The notes under the pieces are model-generated. The model saw only the letters and a program-made list of their open reading frames with translations, did not search any database and was not told the origin of the DNA. From an uncultured Lentibacter sp. (GTDB lineage: Bacteria; Pseudomonadota; Alphaproteobacteria; Rhodobacterales; Rhodobacteraceae), in NCBI RefSeq assembly GCF_937123735.1, contig NZ_CAKZKL010000017.1, positions 23,133 to 87,132 on the forward strand: 64,000 nucleotides of DNA, read 5' to 3'. Below, in pieces: positions 9,701 through 17,897 of the stretch. Both the position numbers and the translations under genes were made by a program. The stretch's first letter is position 1, and every line of letters starts with the position of its first letter.

Positions 9701-10152
9701 TGCTTCTGACCACCCTCACCACCGTGTTGGGGCTTGCGCCGCTTTTGTATGAAACCAGCCAGCAGGCGCAGTTTCTCAAGCCCACGGTGATCACGCTGGT
9801 TTACGGGCTCGGTTTTGGCATGGTTCTGGTGTTGCTGGTGGTGCCTTCGCTTATGGCTATGCAGGCGGATTTTTCAAAGCAGATCAAGAGCCTGCGCCGC
9901 GCCCTTCGGGCGCGCTCTGCCCGGGCCGTTCAGGCCCCTGTCGTGGCCGGAGCGGGGTTGATCGGGCTTTGGTTTGTGCTGACCCTGGGTTGGTTTGCGC
10001 TGGTGGGGCAGCTTGCCCCACCGCTTGCGACCCTCGGTGATAGTGCCGCTGCGGCTTTGGCGCTGTTTTTGGGCGGGGCCGGTGTGATCGTCGTTTTGGT
10101 GGCGCTTGTCGGCCTTGCCGCCGCCCGGCGGATCACTCAATCACAGCCCTGA
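6772..10152 (+). CDS. Efflux RND transporter permease subunit
   Basis: This 1126-residue inner-membrane pump has the RND layout: one N-terminal membrane helix, a large periplasmic domain, a block of five or six helices from about residue 335, a second periplasmic domain, and a second helical block from about residue 880. The proton-relay region is intact as GIVVDDAIVVGEHAD (about 400-414), with the paired aspartates, and the matching repeat GIIINDSIVLITTIDDY lies near 943. Two further hydrophobic segments at the C-terminus (about 1060-1120) extend it beyond the common 1030-1050 residues. Substrate cannot be told from sequence. The last 16 bases overlap the convergent downstream gene. Confidence 0.92.
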   Translation: MRGPGLIGALISYFTRHRTVANLLLVSLIVAGLVAMPRMRAQFFPDVIIDNVSVTVAWEGAGAEDVDRGVVQVLEPALLAVEGVAEASSTSREGRARIDLDFEPGWDMARAADDVQAAVDFVTLLPEEADEPKVERGVWRDRVTDVVITGPVGAEQLARFADEFVARLFQAGVTRTTIRGVSGQKTNVIVPTRSLMEHDISFAQIAAAIAEEVKADPAGNVTGANARLRTGVEKRSPEQLAQIVIKALEDGSKLTIGDVAQIEVEGALRGESYFVGENPAISVRVDRSASGDAIGIQRQVEDVAAKLEATLPPGVSVDLIRTRAEAITGRLDILLDNGLVGLALVVALLFLFLNARTAFWVAAGIPVAMLAAVALMFAWGLTINMISLFALIITLGIVVDDAIVVGEHADARLRKYGEGPVEAAENAARRMAMPVFSATLTTVIAFFALTFVEGRFGDLISDIPFTVVVVLLASLVECFLILPNHMAHSLKHAFVDHWYDLPSRFVNRGFEYLRERWFRPLMGWVIRLRYPVFAAVVVVLAGQVALFVRGDVQWRFFNAPERSSISGNFAMVPGASREDTFEVMRLLQKTVDELGAEYAEKHGGVNPIDYVLAQVGGNTWPPLAGADTKEPDELGAVAIELIDADLRPYSSFAFLAELQDRLPSHPLLETVSFRGWRSGPGGSALDVQFFGAEASTLKAASEALKEAVAQYPEVSGVEDDLAYDKGEFVLDLNARGQALGFTIDGVGRELRHRLSGLEAATYPDGARSASIRVELPEAEVTADFIYRTQLRAQDGNYVALSDIVSLREQAGFSTIRRENGLRTVSVTGDISEDDADRAAEIMLALEETILPEIAARYQVEWRLAGLSEQEDAFLNDALTGFILCLVGIYLVLAWVFASWTRPAVVMAIIPFGLVGTIYGHAAWDVPLSMFTVVGLLGMTGIIINDSIVLITTIDDYAEERGLIPSIVDGAVDRLRPVLLTTLTTVLGLAPLLYETSQQAQFLKPTVITLVYGLGFGMVLVLLVVPSLMAMQADFSKQIKSLRRALRARSARAVQAPVVAGAGLIGLWFVLTLGWFALVGQLAPPLATLGDSAAAALALFLGGAGVIVVLVALVGLAAARRITQSQP

Positions 10153-10922
10153 ATATCCAGGGCGTGGCGCTCGCCGATCAGGGTGAGGCGCAGGGCTGAG
10201 CGGTTGAGTGCAAAGGCCCCCCCGAGGGCATGAACCAGCTCTGTGCGGACCGTCAGGACAGGGCCTTTGCGGATCAGCTCGGGCTCTGTGGCCCAGATCA
10301 GCGGATCACCTGTTTCAACAGCGGCCTCCTCGCGCCCGCCCAATGGTGCCACCGGTCCGGAGAGCGCCACAATGATCCCGCGCGCGCCCGCCTCTGTCTG
10401 GCAGCGCAGCCCATTGCTGCGCGTGGGCACGGTCTCGCGTGCGCGTTTGATCTGCGTGACGGCGCCGCGCTGCTTGGGCAGGAAGGTTGCAGCCAGATCC
10501 AGCTGCAAGGGCACGCAAATGTCTTTGCACACGCCGATCTCAAGGCGCCCCTTGAGATGAATGGGCCGGTGCGCGGCCTGCGGGGTGATGCGCAGGGGCA
10601 GGAGCAGCCGCTCGGTGTAGATGATCGAGCGCATGTCATTGCTGCGATAGATTTCAGGGCGGGGCCATTCGGGCGTCACCCGGGCAAGGTTGCGCGATCC
10701 GTGCCAGTCAAAACTGGGCGGGATTCCCGCATCGCCGGGGGCGCGCCAATAGGTGTGCCAGCCGGGCGCAAGGGTGATCTCCAGCGCTGCTATCCGCTGT
10801 CCGTCGGGCTCTGCCCAGCCCTGCAAGAGCCGGGCCTGCGCCTTATCGGCATAGGGGTTGGCCAAAAGCGGCGCTGACAGGGCCAGCAAGGTGGCCAGGG
10901 CATAAGAGACAATGCGTTTCAT
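10137..10922 (-). CDS. Exported protein with a DsbD N-terminal-like domain
   Basis: The 261-residue product starts MKRIVSYALATLLAL, a signal peptide ending near ALLANP. The mature part resembles the N-terminal domain of thiol-disulfide interchange protein DsbD. It has the WHTYWRAPGDAGIPPSFDW-like segment near residue 50 and a GVCKDICVP motif near 135, with two cysteines spaced as C-x3-C. No membrane domain or thioredoxin domain follows, so this is a stand-alone module rather than full DsbD. It probably receives or passes electrons in periplasmic thiol chemistry, but no partner gene is adjacent. An earlier in-frame ATG six codons upstream would lengthen the signal; I prefer the later one. Confidence 0.8.
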   Translation of the reverse strand: MKRIVSYALATLLALSAPLLANPYADKAQARLLQGWAEPDGQRIAALEITLAPGWHTYWRAPGDAGIPPSFDWHGSRNLARVTPEWPRPEIYRSNDMRSIIYTERLLLPLRITPQAAHRPIHLKGRLEIGVCKDICVPLQLDLAATFLPKQRGAVTQIKRARETVPTRSNGLRCQTEAGARGIIVALSGPVAPLGGREEAAVETGDPLIWATEPELIRKGPVLTVRTELVHALGGAFALNRSALRLTLIGERHALDIQGCD

Positions 10923-11065
10923 GCCCCTCTGATGCGCCAAACCGGCTGCGCAGGCAACTCACAAAGCAGCGAGAAAGATTTCGCTGCCACCACAGAGCGG
11001 GCCTTGTGAGGCGGGTGCAGGCTTGGCTATGGTGCCCCAACCCGCAACACAGAGGTCCGCGCCCC

Positions 11066-11617
11066 ATGAGTGATCTGACTGGCCAACTATTGATTGCCAT
11101 GCCCGCGATAGGCGATCCGCGCTTTGAACGTGCCGTGATCCTGATTTGCGAACACTCCCCGGATGGCACCATGGGGCTTGTGCTCAACAAACCCTCTCGC
11201 GAGGTCTCTTTTGCGGCGCTGTGCGAGCAGCTCTCGCTGGGCCCACCCGAAGCCAGCCGCCCCGTCCATTTTGGCGGCCCCGTCGAGATGGGGCGCGGCT
11301 TTGTGCTGCATTCTGGCGAATATGTGTCCGGTCAGTCCTCCCACCTTGTGCTTGAGGGGGTGCGCTTGAGCGCCTCGCTGGATGTGCTGGAGGATATGGT
11401 TACGGGCACAGGCCCGCGCGAGGCCCTGGTGTGCCTTGGCTATGCCGGCTGGGGGGCCGGACAGCTGGAGCAGGAGCTGCGCGCCAATGGCTGGCTGACG
11501 GCACCGGCGGATGCGGCCTTTGTCTTTGCGGGAGGCGGAGCTGAAAAATGGAGCGCCGCGCTCAAGACGCTGGGCGTTGATCCGCTGTTGCTCTCGGCCA
11601 CAGCCGGTCATGCCTGA
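11066..11617 (+). CDS. YqgE/AlgH family protein (UPF0301)
   Basis: The 183-residue protein matches the YqgE/AlgH fold throughout. It starts LTGQLLIAMPAIGDPRFE, continues VILICEHSPDGTMGLVLNKP, and contains the FGGPVEMGRGFVLH motif and the GYAGWGAGQLEQEL motif near residue 130. The biochemical role of the family is unsettled; in Pseudomonas AlgH has been linked to alginate regulation. The start chosen gives the conserved family N-terminus; an upstream in-frame ATG would add 20 unrelated residues. It converges with the Sua5-type gene 22 bp downstream. Confidence 0.92.
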   Translation: MSDLTGQLLIAMPAIGDPRFERAVILICEHSPDGTMGLVLNKPSREVSFAALCEQLSLGPPEASRPVHFGGPVEMGRGFVLHSGEYVSGQSSHLVLEGVRLSASLDVLEDMVTGTGPREALVCLGYAGWGAGQLEQELRANGWLTAPADAAFVFAGGGAEKWSAALKTLGVDPLLLSATAGHA

Positions 11618-11639
11618 CTTCGCTCGTTGCTGGGCCGGG

Positions 11640-12605
11640 TTAGCCCTGCCTGGGTGCGCGCGGCGCGGCGGCGCGGGTAAGGCGATCGTTGATCGCACGG
11701 CCAATGCCCTCATCCGGAATGGGGGAGACCGCAATTTGGGACGCGCTTTCATCCAGCCTGCGCAGCATGGCAAAGAGATTTGCCGCCGCTTCTTGTAGAT
11801 CGCCCACGGCCGAGAGGTTGCAGGTTGCGCCTGTCACGGGGCCAAAACCCAGCAGGCTTTCGCCGGGGCGCGGGCTTTGCACATTGAGCCGCAGGTGGGC
11901 TTCGGGGGCGTAATGCGAGCTGAGCTGCCCCGGCGCGGTGATGGCGGCAGGGGTGGTGGCTTGCGCCAGCGGCCTACCCAACACAGCGCTGATCTGGGTC
12001 TCGGTGATCGTGCCGTGGCGCAGCAGCGTGGGGATGGGGCTGGTGAGGCCCACAATGGTGCTTTCCAGCCCGATTGCGGCAGCGCCGCCGTCCAGCACGG
12101 CCTCTATTCTGCCCTCCAGCCCGCCGAGCACATGCGCGGCGGTGGTGGGGCTGATCTTGCCCGAAGGGTTGGCCGAGGGCGCAGCGATTGGCCCGTCAAA
12201 ACCGGCCAGAAGCGCTCGCGCAACGGGATGTGCGGGGCAGCGGATGGCGAGGCTGTCTAGGCCTGCGGTAACGAGCGAGGCGATGCCGTGGCCTTCGCGC
12301 AGGGGTAGCACGAGGGTGAGCGGGCCAGGCCAGAAGGCCGCGGCGAGGTGCGTGGCGGCCTCGTTCCACTGCACATAGTTTTGAGCGGCGGCGATATCGG
12401 GCACATGCACGATCAGCGGGTTGAAGCTGGGCCGGCCCTTGGCTGCGTAGATACCGGCGACGGCCGTGCCGTTGCGCGCATCGGCCCCGAGGCCATAGAC
12501 CGTCTCTGTGGGCAGGGCGACAAGCCCGCCTTTGGCCAGCGTGGCAGCGGCCTGTGCGATGCCCGCGTCCGTGGCGGGCAGGAGATGTGTCTTGGCCAAA
12601 GTCAT
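11640..12605 (-). CDS. L-threonylcarbamoyladenylate synthase (Sua5/TsaC type)
   Basis: The enzyme makes threonylcarbamoyl-AMP from threonine, bicarbonate and ATP for the t6A37 modification of ANN-decoding tRNAs. The 321-residue protein has the long Sua5 form: a YrdC domain (about 1-200) with PTETVYGLGADA near residue 33 and KGRPSFNPLIVHV near 56, then a linker and a C-terminal Sua5 domain that includes GQLSSHYAPEAHLRL near 228. The partners TsaB, TsaD and TsaE are not in the window. The gene is monocistronic and divergent from the acyl-CoA dehydrogenase. Confidence 0.92.
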   Translation of the reverse strand: MTLAKTHLLPATDAGIAQAAATLAKGGLVALPTETVYGLGADARNGTAVAGIYAAKGRPSFNPLIVHVPDIAAAQNYVQWNEAATHLAAAFWPGPLTLVLPLREGHGIASLVTAGLDSLAIRCPAHPVARALLAGFDGPIAAPSANPSGKISPTTAAHVLGGLEGRIEAVLDGGAAAIGLESTIVGLTSPIPTLLRHGTITETQISAVLGRPLAQATTPAAITAPGQLSSHYAPEAHLRLNVQSPRPGESLLGFGPVTGATCNLSAVGDLQEAAANLFAMLRRLDESASQIAVSPIPDEGIGRAINDRLTRAAAPRAPRQG

Positions 12606-12698
12606 GACGCCGCGTTATTGCAGAACTGGGGTGGGAAAGCTTGTAAGTGAGAGGGTAGGCAAAGCCAAGTGGCGCTTTTGAAAGATGAGGAGAGGCAT

Positions 12699-14414
12699 AT
12701 GGGGTATCGAGCTCCGGTCCAGGACTATGATTATATTCTCGAACATGTGGTGGATTATGCCCAGGTCAGTGCCACGCCTCAGTTTTCGGAGGCCACGCAC
12801 GACTTGAGCCACGCGATTCTCAGCGAAGCAGGACGGATGTGCGAAGAGGTGCTTGCCCCGCTCCAGCGGCTTGGCGATCAGGACCCCGCGCGGTTGGAGA
12901 ACGGTGTTCTGCGCAGCTCAAAGGGCTTTGCCGAGGGCTATCGCGCCATTCGCGAGGGCGGCTGGGTGTCGGTGGCCGCCAGCCCCGAATATGGGGGCAT
13001 GGGGCTGCCCATGACGGTGACAACGGCGGTCAATGAAATGATGAGCGGCGCTTGTTTGAGTATCCAGCTCAACCCGTTGATGACCCAGGGCCAGATCGAG
13101 GCGCTGGAGCATCATGCATCTGACGAGATCAAGGCGATTTATCTGCCCAAGCTGGTTTCGGGGGCCTGGTGCGGGACAATGAACCTGACCGAGGCGCAAG
13201 CCGGCAGTGATGTGGGCGCGCTCACATCCAAGGCCGAGGACAACGGAGACGGAACCTATGCGGTGACCGGCCAGAAGATTTACATCAGCTGGGGGGACAA
13301 TGATTTTAGCGAAAATGTCTGCCACCTGGTTTTGGCGCGCCTGCCCAATGCGCCCGCGGGCACCAAGGGGATCAGCCTGTTTCTGGTGCCCAAGTTCATT
13401 CCCGATGAAAACGGTGAGGCCGGTGTGGCCAACAGCCTCAAGGTTGTGAGCCTTGAGCATAAATTGGGTCTGCACGGCAGCCCGACGGCCGTGATGCAAT
13501 ATGACGGCGCGACGGGCTGGATGGTCGGGGCGCCCAATGCCGGGTTGGCGGCGATGTTCACCATGATGAACAATGCCCGCCTTGGTGTGGGATGTCAGGG
13601 GATCGGCGTAGGCGAAGCGGCCTATCAGAAGGCCCTGGCCTATGCCTGCGAGCGCAAGCAGGGGGCCACGCCCGGGGGGCGCGGGGCGATTGTGGATCAT
13701 GCCGATGTGCGCCGGATGCTTACAACCATGCGGGCCGAGGTGTTCGCGGCGCGCGCGATTGCGCTGGCCAATGCGGTGGCGATTGATCTGGCCCATGCCA
13801 CCGGCGAAGCCGAGTGGCAGGCGCGGGCCGGTCTGCTCACCCCGATCACCAAGGCATTTGGCACTGACACCGGGATCAAGGTGGCCGAAATGGGCGTGCA
13901 GGTGCACGGCGGCATGGGCTTTATCGAGGAGACGGGTGCTGCGCAATACAGCCGCGATGTGCGAGTCACGGCGATCTATGAAGGCACCAACGGCATTCAG
14001 GCGATGGACCTTGTGGGGCGCAAGCTGATGGACGGTGGCGAGGCCGCGCACGGGCTGGTGGACGAGATGCAGGCTTTCGCCGAAGCCGCCCGCGCCACGC
14101 GTCCGCGCATGGCCGGGCTGTTGTGGGACGCAACCGAGACCCTGCGCGAGGCGACCGAGTGGATGGTCAGCCAGAAAGACCTCACCGAGCGCTTTGCGGG
14201 CGCGGTGCCGTTTCTGAGCGCCTACGCGCGGGTTTTGGGCGGTTATTACCACCTGCGGGCGGCTGTGGCCGAGGGCGAAAACGGCCCCCGCAGCAAGCTG
14301 GCCCGGTTTTATATCAACCGTTTGTTGCCCGAGCATAAGGCACTTTTGGACCACGCCATGCAGGGGGCGGATGACCTGTATGCGCTGGGCGTGGACGAGT
14401 TGGGCCTGGCATGA
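12699..14414 (+). CDS. Acyl-CoA dehydrogenase, DmdC-like
   Basis: This 571-residue flavoprotein has the acyl-CoA dehydrogenase core with a C-terminal extension, the size and layout of the DmdC (3-methylmercaptopropionyl-CoA dehydrogenase) subgroup common in marine Rhodobacteraceae. Visible motifs are MNLTEAQAGSDVGAL near residue 160 for FAD binding, GVQVHGGMGFIEE near 403 and RVTAIYEGTNGIQAMDLVGRK near 423, where the glutamate of YEGT is the expected catalytic base. ETF would take the electrons; ETF-quinone oxidoreductase lies at 23-24.7 kb. A GAGGAGAGG ribosome site precedes the ATG. Substrate is inferred: a sulphur-containing or medium-chain acyl-CoA is possible. The MBL hydrolase overlaps its end. 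Confidence 0.85.
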   Translation: MGYRAPVQDYDYILEHVVDYAQVSATPQFSEATHDLSHAILSEAGRMCEEVLAPLQRLGDQDPARLENGVLRSSKGFAEGYRAIREGGWVSVAASPEYGGMGLPMTVTTAVNEMMSGACLSIQLNPLMTQGQIEALEHHASDEIKAIYLPKLVSGAWCGTMNLTEAQAGSDVGALTSKAEDNGDGTYAVTGQKIYISWGDNDFSENVCHLVLARLPNAPAGTKGISLFLVPKFIPDENGEAGVANSLKVVSLEHKLGLHGSPTAVMQYDGATGWMVGAPNAGLAAMFTMMNNARLGVGCQGIGVGEAAYQKALAYACERKQGATPGGRGAIVDHADVRRMLTTMRAEVFAARAIALANAVAIDLAHATGEAEWQARAGLLTPITKAFGTDTGIKVAEMGVQVHGGMGFIEETGAAQYSRDVRVTAIYEGTNGIQAMDLVGRKLMDGGEAAHGLVDEMQAFAEAARATRPRMAGLLWDATETLREATEWMVSQKDLTERFAGAVPFLSAYARVLGGYYHLRAAVAEGENGPRSKLARFYINRLLPEHKALLDHAMQGADDLYALGVDELGLA

Positions 14415-15466
14415 GTGCACCTGACATGAGTGCACCTGTGCAAGGGCTGCGCTACCCCTGGCCTGAGCCGCCGGCCCCCGGCGGCTGGATGGAAGTGGCC
14501 CCGGGGGTGCTCTGGATCCGGCTGCCGCTGCCGATGGTGCTGGATCATGTCAATGTTTATGCGCTTGACGAGGGCGACAGCTGGACCCTTGTGGACACGG
14601 GTTTTCACAGCAAGCGTTCTGTGGCGATCTGGGAAGAGTTGCTCAAAGGGGCGCTGGGCGGCAAGCCGGTGAGCCGTGTGATCCTGACCCATCATCACCC
14701 CGACCATATCGGCATGGCGGGCTGGTTTATGGCGCGTGGCGCAAGCCTCTGGGCTTCGCGCACCGCATGGCTGATGAGCCGGATGTTGATATTGGATGAG
14801 GAAGATGCGGTCACGCCGCAGGCAGTCGACTTCTGGAAGCGGGCCGGGATGGACCCTGAAATCCTGGCCAAGCGCGTGGCCGAGCGGCCCTATAACTTTG
14901 CCGATGTCTGCGCGCCCATCCCTGTGGGCTACACGCGGCTGAAAGAGGGCGATGTGCTCAGGGCCGGTGGGCGCAGCTGGGATGTGCGCGAGGGCAACGG
15001 CCATGCGCCTGAGCACCTCACATTCTGGAGCCGCGAGGACAATCTGGTGTTGTCGGGTGATCAGATCATTTGTTCGATCAGCCCCAACATTGGCGTTTAC
15101 CCCACCGAGCCGGAGGCCGACCCTGTGGGGGAGTGGATTGCCTCTTGCGAGCGGTTTGCGGCGCTGGCGCGTGAAGAGCATATCGTTCTGGCGGGCCACA
15201 AGCGTCCCTTTACGGGGCTGCCTTTCCGGATGCGCCAGCTGAAGGAGAATCACGAGCACGGGCTGGACCGTCTGGCAGCGTTTCTGAGCGAACCCAAGAC
15301 GGCAGCGGAGTGCTTCTCTGTCCTCTTCAAACGAAAAATTGACCAGGGAACCTACGGTTTGGCCCTTGTGGAAGCTGTCGCACACCTTAATCATTTGCAC
15401 AGGGAAGGCCGTGTGGCGCGTGTGCTGCGCGCTGATGGGGCCTATCTTTGGCAAAAACGCGCGTAA
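14411..15466 (+). CDS. MBL-fold metallo-hydrolase
   Basis: The 351-residue protein has the metallo-beta-lactamase fold. The metal motif is complete: THHHPDHIGMAG near residue 94, NGHAPEHL near 197, SGDQI near 216, and the distal GHK near 258. A C-terminal helical domain (about 275-351) resembles that of LACTB2-like hydrolases. It starts inside the stop of the acyl-CoA dehydrogenase (ATGA), so the pair is co-translated. This hints at a thioester or ester product of the same pathway as substrate, which the sequence cannot prove. An alternative start lies five codons on (second Met); both have the same frame. Confidence 0.85.
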   Translation: MSAPDMSAPVQGLRYPWPEPPAPGGWMEVAPGVLWIRLPLPMVLDHVNVYALDEGDSWTLVDTGFHSKRSVAIWEELLKGALGGKPVSRVILTHHHPDHIGMAGWFMARGASLWASRTAWLMSRMLILDEEDAVTPQAVDFWKRAGMDPEILAKRVAERPYNFADVCAPIPVGYTRLKEGDVLRAGGRSWDVREGNGHAPEHLTFWSREDNLVLSGDQIICSISPNIGVYPTEPEADPVGEWIASCERFAALAREEHIVLAGHKRPFTGLPFRMRQLKENHEHGLDRLAAFLSEPKTAAECFSVLFKRKIDQGTYGLALVEAVAHLNHLHREGRVARVLRADGAYLWQKRA

Positions 15467-15493
15467 GGCCGTGCGCCGAGAGGGTGGTGTGAG

Positions 15494-15949
15494 ATGGGTG
15501 ATGCAATTGTAACTTCTGCAGAGGCGATGGAAGCGGCGGCGCTTCCAAAACGGCACGAAGCCCATTGCACTGCGCCCCCACCAAGGGCTGGGCAGCCTGT
15601 CTCGCTCACATCAAAGCCGGTGGCCCAAAAAAGCCCTGCCGAATGGGCCCATGAACGCTTGGTGCTCTATATTCAGGCGTTTGAAGCCCAGCTGGACAAC
15701 GAACATGAGGTTGCCATGGGCTTCACAGGGGCGGACGCCGGGGTTCTGCGGATCGAGGGGATGGGGTTTTTTGACCCAGATATGGTGACCTTTTATGGCT
15801 CCGACGCCAGCGGGGCCAAGACCCAGCTTGTCCAGCATGTCAGCCAGCTCAATGTGATGTTGCGCGCCCTGCCCAAGGCCCCCAAAGCGGCAGAGCCTGT
15901 GCGGATCGGCTTTCGGCTGGCCCGCGCCCTGGAAGACGAGGCGAGCTGA
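15494..15949 (+). CDS. Conserved Rhodobacteraceae protein, DUF6173-like
   Basis: The 151-residue soluble protein has a low-complexity Ala/Pro N-terminus (about 1-48) and then a conserved core. The core includes PAEWAHERLVLYIQAFE, EHEVAMGFTGADAGVLRIEGMGFFDPD and QHVSQLNVMLRALPK. I recall this core as a domain of unknown function restricted largely to Rhodobacteraceae (DUF6173), but I cannot check the number. No catalytic motif, signal or membrane segment is visible. It lies between the MBL hydrolase and the oxidase subunit gene with its own start. Confidence 0.7.
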   Translation: MGDAIVTSAEAMEAAALPKRHEAHCTAPPPRAGQPVSLTSKPVAQKSPAEWAHERLVLYIQAFEAQLDNEHEVAMGFTGADAGVLRIEGMGFFDPDMVTFYGSDASGAKTQLVQHVSQLNVMLRALPKAPKAAEPVRIGFRLARALEDEAS

Positions 15950-16043
15950 GCGCGCGGCAAAAGTGTCGCGCCGGGGCGGCAATATAGTGACAGGCGCTGG
16001 CAAATACAGTAAGGAGCAAAAAACGCGAACGCAGGAGACAGAA

Positions 16044-16178
16044 ATGAGCGATCACAAGCACGGCGAGATGGACACAAAAGTGCAAGAAGATACTTTCAGC
16101 GGCTTCATGACTTGGGTGACCCGCACAACGATTGTTATCATTCTGGCGCTTATTTTCGTTTACATGGTGAACGGATAA
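16044..16178 (+). CDS. aa3-type cytochrome c oxidase subunit IV
   Basis: The 44-residue protein has a charged N-terminal part starting MSDHKHGEMDTKVQEDTFSG and one membrane helix (about residues 24-42), ending YMVNG. This is the typical form of the small subunit IV of alphaproteobacterial aa3 oxidases such as that of Paracoccus. It sits in the inner membrane on the oxidase periphery and is not essential for electron transfer in known cases. Genes for the large subunits are not in the window. A GCAGGAGACAG ribosome site lies directly upstream. Confidence 0.88.
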   Translation: MSDHKHGEMDTKVQEDTFSGFMTWVTRTTIVIILALIFVYMVNG

Positions 16179-16182
16179 GTTT

Positions 16183-16794
16183 TTGAGTTCTTTTAACAAG
16201 TTTTTCCTGATTTTTGCAGTGGCTTTGGCTCTTTCGGCCTGTTCCAAACCTGCCAAATGGTCCTCGGACGAAGAGCTCGCGCGGGTGCAATACCGGGCGG
16301 CAGGGCCAGCCAAGCTGACCCTTTTCACCATGATCAACAACCGCTCGGGCGCCGGGGCGCACAGCGCTTTGATGATCAACGCCAGCCAGCGGGTGATTTG
16401 GGACCCTGCCGGGACGTTCCATCATCCGGCGATCCCTGAGCGCCATGATGTGCTCTTCGGGATCAATCCGCAGGTTGCGGATGTCTATACCCGCTATCAC
16501 GCCCGTCAGACCTTCCATGTGGTTGTGCAGGAGCTTGAGGTGAGCCCGGAGGTTGCAGAAATGGCGCTTGGGCTGGTCAAAGGCCATGGCAATGTTGCGG
16601 ATGCCCAATGTGCGCTGACGACCTCGCGCATCCTGCAACAACTGCCCGGCTTTGAGAGCATCAAGGTGGGCTGGTATCCCAAGGCTTTGGCCGAGCAGTT
16701 CGCAGCCTTTGAGGGCGTGACCGAGCGGCGGCTTTATGAATATGACGATGCCAATCTGGCGGCCTATGACCCCAGCAAGGTCAAGCTCAACTAA
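16183..16794 (+). CDS. Putative lipoprotein of unknown function
   Basis: The 203-residue product starts at TTG and has a signal peptide with the lipobox LSAC (Cys20), so it should be lipidated. The mature part contains GAHSALMINASQRVIWDPAG near residue 60 and a later ADAQCALTTSRIL near 145. A histidine and a cysteine in such settings recall permuted papain-like (NlpC/P60-type) hydrolases, but this is only a resemblance. It starts four bases after the oxidase subunit IV stop, so the two are probably co-transcribed. Confidence 0.7.
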   Translation: MSSFNKFFLIFAVALALSACSKPAKWSSDEELARVQYRAAGPAKLTLFTMINNRSGAGAHSALMINASQRVIWDPAGTFHHPAIPERHDVLFGINPQVADVYTRYHARQTFHVVVQELEVSPEVAEMALGLVKGHGNVADAQCALTTSRILQQLPGFESIKVGWYPKALAEQFAAFEGVTERRLYEYDDANLAAYDPSKVKLN

Positions 16795-16803
16795 AGCTTT
16801 GCC

Positions 16804-17130
16804 TCACCCCAGAAGATACAGCCCCAGATAAAGCGTGGCCGCGCCGGCTGTGATCGAGACGATGACAGAGCGAAACCACAGACCTGCCGCCAGCGTGACA
16901 AAGGCCGCGAGGCCCCGGGGCAGATCAAAGCTGCCATCTGTGGCTGCGGGCCAGAGGATCATGGGGGCAATCAGCGCCGGCAGAACGGCCACCGCCGTGT
17001 AGCGCAAATGGCGCAGCAGCCATTCGGGCAGGGGCCTGTCGCCGACAAAACCAAGAAAGGCAAAGCGCAACAGGAAGCTGCCCAGGGCCAGCCCTGCGAT
17101 GACATACCAAAGCTCGGGGCGTTCTATCAT
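16804..17130 (-). CDS. azlD: AzlD family branched-chain amino acid exporter subunit
   Basis: The 108-residue hydrophobic protein has three to four membrane segments and the AzlD signature: ALGSFLLRFAFLGF near residue 12, and LPEWLLRHLRYTAVAVLPALI near 33. With AzlC it forms an inner-membrane exporter of branched-chain amino acids and related compounds. Its start overlaps the azlC stop (ATGA). The chosen ATG is preferred over an upstream frame opening within azlC. Confidence 0.9.
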   Translation of the reverse strand: MIERPELWYVIAGLALGSFLLRFAFLGFVGDRPLPEWLLRHLRYTAVAVLPALIAPMILWPAATDGSFDLPRGLAAFVTLAAGLWFRSVIVSITAGAATLYLGLYLLG

Positions 17131-17843
17131 GCCATGACCCCACGCTTTTTGAGGATCAGCTCGGCTTGCGCACCGACGACCATGCCAAGGCTGGCCGCGA
17201 TGATCAGGCCGAGGTTGAAGGGCACCCATGTGAGCGCGAGCGCCGAGAGGCTGGCGACCAGCGCGGCGGCCAGATGCGCGGGCGTGCGCAGCATGGGCGC
17301 GATGAGGGCGAGAAAGGTGATTGGCACGGCAAAGTCGAGCGCGGCACTTTCGGGGATGCTCTCGCCGATGAGCGCGCCCACAAGCGTCATCAGATACCAG
17401 AAGGGGATGACCGGCAGGCAGGTTGCAAAGAAATAGGTCACACGCTGGCTGAGGCTCCAGCCTGCATTCCGCTCATAGGCGGCAACGGAGCAGGCGTAGG
17501 ACTGATCAACCGTGAGATAGGCGATGAGCGCGCGTTGCCAGAGGGGCGCTGCGCCGAGATAGGGCGTGAGCGAGGCCGAATACATCGCCATGCGCAGATT
17601 GACCGCAAGGCCCGACAGCAGGGCAATGACCGCAGGGGCGTTTTCATTGAGCAGTTGCAAAGTGGTGAACTGGGCCGCGCCCGCGATGACGGCGACGGAG
17701 AAAAGCAGGGCTTCTGCAATGCTGAGACCTGATTCTGTTGCGACGACGCCAAAAACGAGCGCAAAGGGCGAGACGACGAGAATGAAGGGGGCTGCGTCGC
17801 TTATCCCCTGTTTGAGGGGTGATTTTGGAGTGGTTGCGCGCAT
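17127..17843 (-). CDS. azlC: AzlC family branched-chain amino acid exporter subunit
   Basis: The 238-residue protein has about seven membrane segments and the AzlC motifs: PFILVVSPFALVFGVVA near residue 19, AGAAQFTTLQLL near 54, and LRMAMYSASLTPYLG near 82. It is the larger subunit of the AzlCD exporter. It is divergent from fdhD with a gap of only 54 bp, and no transcriptional regulator gene such as an Lrp-type activator is adjacent. Confidence 0.92.
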   Translation of the reverse strand: MRATTPKSPLKQGISDAAPFILVVSPFALVFGVVATESGLSIAEALLFSVAVIAGAAQFTTLQLLNENAPAVIALLSGLAVNLRMAMYSASLTPYLGAAPLWQRALIAYLTVDQSYACSVAAYERNAGWSLSQRVTYFFATCLPVIPFWYLMTLVGALIGESIPESAALDFAVPITFLALIAPMLRTPAHLAAALVASLSALALTWVPFNLGLIIAASLGMVVGAQAELILKKRGVMA

Positions 17844-17897
17844 GGCTTGCCCTTACATTGAGGCCAAAGGGCTAGCGCGTTTCCAAGGGAGAGTAAA

